DNA of 64,000 nt from Psychrosphaera sp. F3M07 (GTDB taxonomy: Bacteria > Pseudomonadota > Gammaproteobacteria > Enterobacterales > Alteromonadaceae), in contig NZ_JAHKPJ010000025.1 of NCBI RefSeq assembly GCF_018860345.1, forward strand, positions 310,001 through 374,000. Direction: 5' to 3'. A model generated the notes under the pieces. That model saw only the letters and a list, made by a program, of their open reading frames with translations. It had not been told where the DNA came from and searched no databases. The translations under genes and the position numbers were made by a program. Shown here in pieces: positions 35,506 to 42,682 of the stretch (position 1 is its first letter; the number at the start of each line of letters is the position of its first letter).

Positions 35506-35519
35506 TTTGGTTGACAATG
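35506..35519. promoter_or_regulatory. Predicted alginate operator before the surface lipoprotein gene
   Basis: TTTGGTTGACAATG matches the reverse complement of the copy at 32379 (CATTGTCAACCA) over 12 bases. It lies about 105 bp before ATG 35623, placing this lipoprotein in the same regulon. Confidence 0.6.
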
Positions 35520-35622
35520 TGGTATTCCAATTTAATACTAAGAACCACATGAGTTAGACTTTTTGCAATTACCAATAATCTAAACCTTGTCAAAATAAAA
35601 ATAATCAACAGGAAGAATTATA

Positions 35623-37713
35623 ATGAGAAAATTGTTTGCTATTTCAGCCATTGCCTTAGCATTAGCGGGCTGTGAAGATTCAGATGACGTAGAAAACACG
35701 GTTGGTCAGATAACAATATCTGGCACTGCCGCTTCAGGTGAAACCCTTACTGCAACCGTAACTGATGAAAACGGTGTTGATAGTTCTGCTATTACATATA
35801 CGTGGATGGCAGATGGTTCAGCTATTTCAGGTGCAACCACATCAACATTAACCATTACTGAAGCTTTAGTAGGTCAAGACATTTCAGTATCTGCGTCTTA
35901 TACCGATAACGATGATTTTGCAGAAACCGTAAATTCTAGTACTGTTTCTGTCGCAAACTCTGCGGCTACGTTCGCTGGTGATACAACGGCAACAATAACT
36001 AAAAACGCAAGCGCAGCTTCAACGGGTACAATTACAGTTACTGACGCAGATGGTGCAGATACCGTTGTCGCTCAATCTGACGTGGAACTCACCTACGGTA
36101 CTTTCTCAATTTCAGCTGACGGTGCGTGGACTTATGCCTTAGACACAGAAAATACTACTGTAGCAGCCTTATCAGGTGTGGAAGATACGGTAGTAGAAAA
36201 TATCTCTATCACTTCAGCCGATGGTACTTCAGCGAGTATTGCGATTACCATTACAGGTGTTGCCGCGGATAAAGTAGCAAAAATTAGTGACTCAGATGAT
36301 GGCGATACTGGTGAGTTGTATTACAAATTTGAATCGGGCACAACCACTGGTAAATTATCTCTTTCAATTCTTTACGGTGAACTTGAAACAGAAACAGCTT
36401 ATATTTCTTTGTATGACACTGAAGGTTCAACTAAGAGCCTTATTGGTGAATTATCATTAAATGAAGGTGCTTATGGTCTTCGTGTTAATACGTTTGATGA
36501 AGGCGCTGTACCAAGTAAAAATACAAGTGCAAGCAGTGTAATTGATGAAGATGCAATCGATGCTCCAAACTTTATAGCTGGTGAATGGATTGACATTGTA
36601 ATGACTTGGGACACTTCAAGTACTACTGAAGTGGGCACTTATACTGTTATGATCGACGGCACAAGTTATGGTCCGTTTACTTCTCAACACCCAACTCCTG
36701 GTGTTGAAGTTGAATCGATGACCGTTAGATTGTCATCAAATGGTTCACTATCTGCAGATGCTGTATATGTAAATGACTTAAATATCTACTCTGATGTTGC
36801 TGGAACTGAAGTTCTTTTAGAAGAAGATTTTGAAGACTTTATGGTGGGTGATTCATTAGACGACTCTAATGATGATTCTCCATTTGGTAGCAGAACATTT
36901 GAAGCTGAAGTTGTTGTATATGGTATGGAAGACAGCTCAGGCGAAGGTGAAGGTTCTGGTGAAGGCAATGGCGGTAACCTAAGTGAAGGTGACGTTGCTC
37001 CTGGAACATCGGGTAATAAAGTTGCATTGATCATGGATACATTAGATGACGATGCGGGTGAATTACGTTACAAACTATCTTCAAGTGCTGATGGTGTAAG
37101 CAGTATTTCTAAAGGTAAGTTAACAGCGTCATTTTCTAAAACAGCCGCTTCAACTTGTACTATTGATTCAAACGTGAAAGATGCTTATATCGCTATATAT
37201 GGCGCTTCTACTAGTTCATACAATGCGTTAGTAGACTTACGTATTGATGGTAGCGATTACGACACTGATTATGCTATTCGTAACAAAAATGAAGATGGCA
37301 ATAAAACGGTTGATTTAACTAGCCCTAGCTTTACGGCTGACACTTGGACTAACGTAGAAATCACTTGGGATGCGACAAATGCAACGGCTGACGTAGGCCC
37401 ACTAGTTTCATTATCTATTGACGGAACTTCTGTTGGAGACGCATGGAATTCTTATAGTGAATCTGTTGCTGATTTAGCGTCTGGTGCTTCAACATTTGTA
37501 TTCAAATTAGGTGATACAAGTGCCAACATGGCAGATTGTAAGTTCCAGGTTGATAACGTTAAGATATTCTCTATTGATGATGCCGGTGCAGAAACATCTG
37601 TTTATGCAGATAACTTTGAAAGTTATGATGACGGTGTATCTCTAGACACTGATAATGACAACAGTCCTTATCACAGTAACTCAGCAGATGTTGTTGTTGC
37701 TACAGAAGAATAA
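35623..37713 (+). CDS. Surface lipoprotein with two lectin-like modules, candidate alginate binder
   Basis: It has 696 residues. The lipobox LALAGC gives Cys17. An Ig/PKD-like repeat (about 25-110) and a VCBS/cadherin-like repeat (about 115-212) are followed by two related jelly-roll modules, A (217-434) and B (466-694), joined by a Gly/Glu/Ser linker (437-455). Both modules open with a DDxxxGELxYK motif and close with an FE(D/S)...SLD..ND.SP..S...VVV tail, showing internal duplication. No catalytic motif is seen. A carbohydrate-binding role on the cell surface is inferred from the fold style, the alginate operator upstream and the neighbouring PL7. It is followed by a strong terminator. Confidence 0.7.
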   Translation: MRKLFAISAIALALAGCEDSDDVENTVGQITISGTAASGETLTATVTDENGVDSSAITYTWMADGSAISGATTSTLTITEALVGQDISVSASYTDNDDFAETVNSSTVSVANSAATFAGDTTATITKNASAASTGTITVTDADGADTVVAQSDVELTYGTFSISADGAWTYALDTENTTVAALSGVEDTVVENISITSADGTSASIAITITGVAADKVAKISDSDDGDTGELYYKFESGTTTGKLSLSILYGELETETAYISLYDTEGSTKSLIGELSLNEGAYGLRVNTFDEGAVPSKNTSASSVIDEDAIDAPNFIAGEWIDIVMTWDTSSTTEVGTYTVMIDGTSYGPFTSQHPTPGVEVESMTVRLSSNGSLSADAVYVNDLNIYSDVAGTEVLLEEDFEDFMVGDSLDDSNDDSPFGSRTFEAEVVVYGMEDSSGEGEGSGEGNGGNLSEGDVAPGTSGNKVALIMDTLDDDAGELRYKLSSSADGVSSISKGKLTASFSKTAASTCTIDSNVKDAYIAIYGASTSSYNALVDLRIDGSDYDTDYAIRNKNEDGNKTVDLTSPSFTADTWTNVEITWDATNATADVGPLVSLSIDGTSVGDAWNSYSESVADLASGASTFVFKLGDTSANMADCKFQVDNVKIFSIDDAGAETSVYADNFESYDDGVSLDTDNDNSPYHSNSADVVVATEE

Positions 37714-37741
37714 TATTTCCCAATGTTATATTAAATAGTCA

Positions 37742-37768
37742 AATAGCGCTCATTGAGCGCTATTTTTT
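37742..37768 (+). terminator. Intrinsic terminator after the surface lipoprotein gene
   Basis: A 10-bp stem AATAGCGCTC/GAGCGCTATT with a 3-nt loop is followed by a run of T. It closes the right end of the alginate locus. Confidence 0.92.
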
Positions 37769-37977
37769 TATCTTACTTTTTTCCCTCATGACACCTTTAC
37801 TTATCACCAACTAAAGCAAATAAATGCATGACTAAGGTCACCGCTAAAACAATAAGGTTGATCACGACTTTACGCTAACAATAGATTTAAGTGATAACAA
37901 ACATACAATATATTTATCAAAATTATGCGTCTCCCCCTGTTATGCTAATAACAATTATTTGAGCTTAAGGAGCTACA

Positions 37978-39105
37978 ATGTCGATTTCGTCTTTTAATCC
38001 CCCTCGTCGTACGTTAATGGGACCCGGCCCTTCTGATATTTCACCGCAAGTATTACAAGCTCTATCCAAACCTACGATTGGCCATTTAGACCCTTTATTT
38101 GTCAACATGATGGATGAAGTGAAGTCATTACTGCAATACGCATTTCAAACCAAAAATGAGATCACTATGGCGGTTTCGGCACCAGGTTCGGCAGGCATGG
38201 AAACCTGCTTTGTTAACTTGGTAGAGCCTGGCGACAAAGTCATTGTATGCATCAATGGTGTGTTTGGCGCTCGAATGAAAGAAAACGTTGAACGAGTTGG
38301 TGGGGTCGCTATTACCGTTGATGGAGAGTGGGGACACGCCGTTTCTCCGTCTCAGCTAGAAGACACATTAAAACAGCACACCGATGTTAAGTTTGTTGCC
38401 TTTGTTCATGCAGAAACCTCAACAGGTGCGTTATCCGACGCTCAAACCTTATGTGCTATCGCTAAGCAGTACGGCTGTTTAACCATAGTGGATGCGGTGA
38501 CCTCATTAGGTGGTGTTGAATTAAGAGTGGATGACTGGCAAATAGATGCGATTTATTCTGGCAGCCAAAAATGTCTATCATGCGTGCCGGGTTTATCCCC
38601 TGTTAGTTTTAGTCCAGCGGCAGTCGATAAAATAAAATCGAGAACCACTAAAGTACAAAGCTGGTTTTTAGATCAAACCTTGGTAATGGATTACTGGGCT
38701 AATAATTCTGGCGGCAAACGTTCTTATCACCATACAGCTCCGGTTAATTCGTTATATGCATTACACGAGTCTTTGTTACACCTTTACCGTGAAGGATTAG
38801 AAACTGCATGGGAACGTCACGCAGATCAACACCAAGCATTAGCACAAGGCTTAGCTGATTTAGGTATTGAGTTTATAGTTCCTGAAGCTGAACGTTTACC
38901 GCAATTAAATGCAGTGTATATTCCTGAAGGCGTAGACGACACTGCGGTAAGATCATATTTATTAAATGAATTTAATTTAGAGATTGGTGCGGGCCTTGGG
39001 GCATTCGCAGGCAAAGCATGGCGTATTGGTTTGATGGGATACAGTGCAAAAAGTGAAAACGTGTTGCTGTGTTTAGCCGCTTTAAAGCAGGCGTTGAATA
39101 AATAA
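37978..39105 (+). CDS. Class V aminotransferase, alanine/serine-glyoxylate type
   Basis: It has 375 residues with a fold-type I PLP enzyme layout. The N-terminal GPGPSDISPQV and GHLDP blocks, SAPGSAGMET (67-76), the PLP-contact DAVTSLGG (172-179) and Schiff-base K198 in SGSQKCLSCVPG are intact. It most resembles alanine-glyoxylate or serine-glyoxylate transaminases that remove glyoxylate. It stands alone, between two strong terminators. The C-terminal 48 codons are nearly repeated, at the protein level, by a fragment at 42424-42567, so a paralogue once existed nearby. Donor amino acid specificity is not certain. Confidence 0.9.
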   Translation: MSISSFNPPRRTLMGPGPSDISPQVLQALSKPTIGHLDPLFVNMMDEVKSLLQYAFQTKNEITMAVSAPGSAGMETCFVNLVEPGDKVIVCINGVFGARMKENVERVGGVAITVDGEWGHAVSPSQLEDTLKQHTDVKFVAFVHAETSTGALSDAQTLCAIAKQYGCLTIVDAVTSLGGVELRVDDWQIDAIYSGSQKCLSCVPGLSPVSFSPAAVDKIKSRTTKVQSWFLDQTLVMDYWANNSGGKRSYHHTAPVNSLYALHESLLHLYREGLETAWERHADQHQALAQGLADLGIEFIVPEAERLPQLNAVYIPEGVDDTAVRSYLLNEFNLEIGAGLGAFAGKAWRIGLMGYSAKSENVLLCLAALKQALNK

Positions 39106-39134
39106 GAACTTTAAATACCCTAAAATAGAGATAC

Positions 39135-39173
39135 AAAAAAGGCACAGAAGATACGAATCTTCTGTGCCTTTTT
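39135..39173. terminator. Bidirectional terminator between convergent genes
   Basis: A 12-bp perfect stem GGCACAGAAGAT/ATCTTCTGTGCC (39141-39152, 39157-39168) is flanked by six A and five T, so it works for both the aminotransferase and the sensor kinase genes. Confidence 0.93.
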
Positions 39174-39197
39174 CACTATTGAGCAAGCCCAACGAAT

Positions 39198-41456
39198 TTA
39201 ATCTACAGTATGAAACTTATCGCCCTGCTGAATTTGTGAAATCAGTTTTAACAGCTCGTCCATTTTCATTGGTTTGGTAAGATGCGCATTCATACCTGCG
39301 TTTAGCGACTCGTTAATGTCTGAGGCAAACGCATTTGCGGTTAACGCTACGATAGGTAAATTGCCTTTATAACTTTCTCTAATGATGCGGGTGGCTTCTA
39401 ATCCGTTCATCTCTGGCATGTTAACGTCCATTAACACTAAGTCGAACTGACAATCGTTTAGTTGACTCCCCTCTTGTTGAGAGCACACCTTTTCAACCGC
39501 TTCGTTGCCATTAACAACCCATTCCACTTTATGTCCAATACGCTCCAACATGTTAATGGCGATTTGTGCATTTATTGAATTATCTTCGGCTAATAATATA
39601 TTCAATACTCTAGTATCAAACTGTTTGTTATTTGTATTTTCGCAAAGTAATGAACTCAGTTTTTTATTAAATATCTCAGGTTTAACTGGTTTCTCTAAAA
39701 TTGGCACATGCCCAAGCTCTTGTCTGTCTGCTAAAGAAATAGCCTCAGGTGCTGCGGTAACAACCATATATTTGCAGTTGGCATCATGGGCTTTGTGTAG
39801 CTCAATTAAGGTTATACCGTCAACATCCGGCATTTGATAATCCACCACTAATACCGCAATAGAGCCTATATTAGCTTGTTCTTTTTGAAATGCAGCCGCT
39901 GAGTCAAATGTTAGACAACGTAATCCCATTTTTATAATCAGTGATTTTAAGTAAATCCGGCTATTTTCTAAGTCGTCAACTACGACAATTAAACTGTCTT
40001 TATTTAACGAATTCGTTAAAGGGGTTAAGGCTTCTAATTTTTTATCAGACTTATCTAACATGACAAAAAATTGAAACGTTGAACCTTTGTTAACTTCACT
40101 TTCTACTTGGATTTCACCTTGCATCATTTCAACTAAATCACGAGTAATGTTTAGCCCAAGTCCTGTTCCACCAAACTTTCTAGTCGTTGAGCCATCAGCT
40201 TGAGTGAATTTATCGAAAATACTCGCCAACTGAGTTGAGTCTATTCCAATACCTGAATCGTTAATCGACATTTGTAATTTAACTTTTGCATTATCGAGCT
40301 CTTCTAATTGGATATTAATGTCAATTTTGCCTTGCTCGGTAAATTTAAGCGCATTAGATAATAGATTATTGATAACTTGGGTTAATCGAGTTGAATCGCC
40401 TTTTAAATACGCAGGAAACTCTTTCGGATTAGTAATGTTGAGTTCGATAGATTTACGCTGACAAAGCACAATAAAAGGGGCAAAACATTGATCTAATAAT
40501 TGATTAAGTGAAAAGTCCGTTTGTTCCAAATACATTTTCTTAGCTTCAATTTTAGCAAGATCGAGTACTTCATTGATTAGTTTTAATAGATGTTTTGAAG
40601 ACGCAACGGCTTGTACCAAAAAGCTTTCACGTTTAACAGGATCACTCTCACTTCTCGCAAGTTCCTGCATTCCCATAATGCCATTTAAAGGCGTTCTCAG
40701 TTCATGACTCATATTGGCTAAAAACTCAGACTTAGCGACGTTAGCTTGCTCAGCAGCGTCTTTAGCTTCCTCTAAATCTTCAACATTACGCATGATTTGG
40801 CGCTCAAGAGGCTTGAATATAAAAAACAGTTCTAGCAGTAAAATTAGCAATGTACTAAGGAAAATAGCCGTTTCTATATTCGACATACTATCAACCTTCA
40901 ATTGGGCACTAAGCTCTAATGCCACTACAACCTGGTTCAAATCCTTTAATAACGAATCCGTTTCATCATCGTTATAATTCCAAGCTAACGTTTGAACCGA
41001 TTGACTCTCGGCTTGAATAATTAACTTTTTTGCAGCATCCACATAATTAATAATTCTGGATTTAAGCAAACTAGGCTCTGCGTATAAAATATGACTAACC
41101 TCTGCAGGTAAAAGGCCATTTGAACTCTGTTCTTTTAATAACCCCTCCAAGACTTCTTGGTTAGTTTCAAATTTATTTACTGCAACTTTTAACTTATTTA
41201 GTTGGGAAGGTGATGACGGATTTGGAGCATTTAAGTGGTCAGTACGAATTATTTGATTAGCGTGCAAACTTATTTTCTGCGATAGCATTCTCTGCATACC
41301 CGCAATATTAATAATTGCAGCATCGTCACGTTGGCTTTTTAATACTGATGATATGATAAAAAAAGACGTGGAGATCAAGATAGCAATGAATGAAAGTGCC
41401 AGACTATAACGAAGCTTTATTTGCTTCCTTAGCTTATTATTCATCACCAAACTCAT
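39198..41456 (-). CDS. Hybrid sensor histidine kinase with PilJ-like sensor and two receiver domains
   Basis: It has 752 residues; ATG 41444 is an alternative start. Membrane helices at about 19-37 and 196-214 bracket a periplasmic four-helix sensor, whose INIAGMQRMLSQKISL (50-65) is the PilJ/NarX-type motif. A HisKA domain follows with H251 in ANMSHELRTPLNG. The HATPase_c domain has the N-box VINNLLSNALKFTEQG and a GTGLGL box. The first receiver (about 485-600) has VVDYQMPDVDG, and the second (about 620-740) has LMDVNMPEMNG with LLAEDNS. It transfers phosphate internally to the receivers. No dedicated output gene is adjacent, so its target is unknown. Confidence 0.92.
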   Translation of the reverse strand: MSLVMNNKLRKQIKLRYSLALSFIAILISTSFFIISSVLKSQRDDAAIINIAGMQRMLSQKISLHANQIIRTDHLNAPNPSSPSQLNKLKVAVNKFETNQEVLEGLLKEQSSNGLLPAEVSHILYAEPSLLKSRIINYVDAAKKLIIQAESQSVQTLAWNYNDDETDSLLKDLNQVVVALELSAQLKVDSMSNIETAIFLSTLLILLLELFFIFKPLERQIMRNVEDLEEAKDAAEQANVAKSEFLANMSHELRTPLNGIMGMQELARSESDPVKRESFLVQAVASSKHLLKLINEVLDLAKIEAKKMYLEQTDFSLNQLLDQCFAPFIVLCQRKSIELNITNPKEFPAYLKGDSTRLTQVINNLLSNALKFTEQGKIDINIQLEELDNAKVKLQMSINDSGIGIDSTQLASIFDKFTQADGSTTRKFGGTGLGLNITRDLVEMMQGEIQVESEVNKGSTFQFFVMLDKSDKKLEALTPLTNSLNKDSLIVVVDDLENSRIYLKSLIIKMGLRCLTFDSAAAFQKEQANIGSIAVLVVDYQMPDVDGITLIELHKAHDANCKYMVVTAAPEAISLADRQELGHVPILEKPVKPEIFNKKLSSLLCENTNNKQFDTRVLNILLAEDNSINAQIAINMLERIGHKVEWVVNGNEAVEKVCSQQEGSQLNDCQFDLVLMDVNMPEMNGLEATRIIRESYKGNLPIVALTANAFASDINESLNAGMNAHLTKPMKMDELLKLISQIQQGDKFHTVD

Positions 41457-41652
41457 ATATACCGGGCACCTTAATTGATATGTACTGCATTACTTAATTA
41501 TATCACTAGTTAAAAGTTAGTACGTTTTGAGCGATGCGTACATATACAATTAGAAAATTATTAGATGAGACAAGTTACCTAAATTAACATTTGGCTGTGA
41601 TTAAACAAACAAGTAAAAACATTTTGTATCCTTGTAAGACCGTCTTTCTGAC

Positions 41653-41691
41653 AAAAAAACGGTAAGCAATTTTACAATGGCTTACCGTTTT
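41653..41691 (-). terminator. Terminator of the decayed methyltransferase gene
   Basis: AAACGGTAAGC/GCTTACCGTTTT forms an 11-bp stem with a seven-T tail on the minus strand. It is still intact although the gene before it is broken. Confidence 0.9.
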
Positions 41692-41730
41692 AGTTATCTC
41701 TTCGCTGTTAGTTAACAGTATATTTGGTTT

Positions 41731-42407
41731 CTATTTTACGTACTTCAGCGTCATGCGGTCGCTTTCACCAATCGCTAAATACTTAGCTTTATCTTCATCA
41801 CCTAAACGCAGGCTTGGTGGTAATGTCCAAACGCCTTTTGGATGTTGAGCTGTGTCTTTTGCATTGGCATTAATTTCACTTGTCGCTACCAATTTAAAAC
41901 CTGATTTTTCTGCGGCTGCAATCACATAAGACTGTTTCATGTAACCTGAACGTTTGTTCTCTACTTGATCTAAGTTTTCTGGCATACGATGTTCAACCAC
42001 ACCTAACACGCCACCTTTTTTAAGGGCTTTATAAAAACCGGTAAATGCAGTTTCAACACCTTCATCACCACTACCTATGTACCAGTTATGAACGTTACGG
42101 AACGTCAGTACCATATCAACACTGTTTTCAGTGTGCAAAGTCTAATAATTTAGTTGCGTGGAATTGAGAGATTTCAGCTCCTAGAAATAAAGGATCGGTT
42201 GCTACTTTTTCTTTAAAACTGTTGAAGCTACGTTCATAAAATGCTGAATCACCTTCAAAGGTAGGGGAGTGAGCTGCAATGTATTTGCCTTTTTCTTTTA
42301 CCACAGGGTTAATAACTATTGTGTACCAACCGTCGCCAGGCCAAATCTCAACCACTGACGTTTCTGGTGTTAAACCAAAAAAACTCTAGTGTTTGTTTTG
42401 GATGACG
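41731..42407 (-). pseudogene. Truncated, frameshifted class I methyltransferase (COG4798-like)
   Basis: Three frames together rebuild one protein. RHPKQTLEFF is read from 42407, shifts frame at a T7 run (A7 at 42377-42383 on the plus strand), and continues as GLTPETSVVEIWPGDGWYT through KGKYIAAHSP. A second shift at about 42128-42138 is followed by VDMVLTFRNVHNWYIG to the stop at 41731. This order (RHPxxTLxFFG, VEIWPGxGWYT, LTFRNVHNW) is that of predicted COG4798 methyltransferases. The N-terminus (signal peptide and first about 50 residues) is missing at the junction with the aminotransferase fragment. At least two frameshifts plus truncation make it non-functional. Confidence 0.85.
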
Positions 42408-42423
42408 TTAGAAGCTGTTTTTG

Positions 42424-42567
42424 AATGAGTTTAATTTAGAGATTGGTGCGGGCCTTGGGGCATTCACAGGCAAAGCATGGCGTATAGGATTAATGGGATA
42501 CAGTGCAAAAAGTGAAAATGTACTGTTATGTGTTGCTGCATTAAAACAAGCGTTAAATAATAGCTAA
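42424..42567 (+). pseudogene. C-terminal fragment of a second class V aminotransferase
   Basis: Forty-seven codons ([20 protein letters not shown] and onward to QALNNS) align without gaps to the C-terminus of the aminotransferase at 37978-39105, with only a few amino-acid changes but many silent ones. The pattern fits an older paralogue under selection before loss, not a fresh copy. There is no start, and the fragment abuts the truncated methyltransferase within about 16 bp. Confidence 0.9.
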
Positions 42568-42611
42568 ATAACTCTTTCGCGCATTGCTGGTTTATGATTA
42601 ATTTTCCTCCA

Positions 42612-42645
42612 TAAAAAAACACCAAGCTATAAATAGCTTGGTGTT
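42612..42645 (-). terminator. Terminator of the second TonB-dependent receptor gene
   Basis: A perfect 13-bp stem AACACCAAGCTAT/ATAGCTTGGTGTT with a minimal loop has a seven-T tail on the minus strand. It lies 38 bp after the receptor stop. Confidence 0.92.
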
Positions 42646-42682
42646 CACCAGAAATACAAATCACATAATATTTCTGCTTGGC

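Noticed and set aside
37978-42567. Possible composite transposon formed by the two aminotransferase copies
   Set aside because: The second copy is only a C-terminal fragment with many silent differences; no transposase, terminal inverted repeats or target duplications were seen.
42464-42664. Minus-strand open frame over the aminotransferase fragment and terminator
   Set aside because: It runs antisense through the fragment and a terminator hairpin, with low-complexity hydrophobic content and no start signal.
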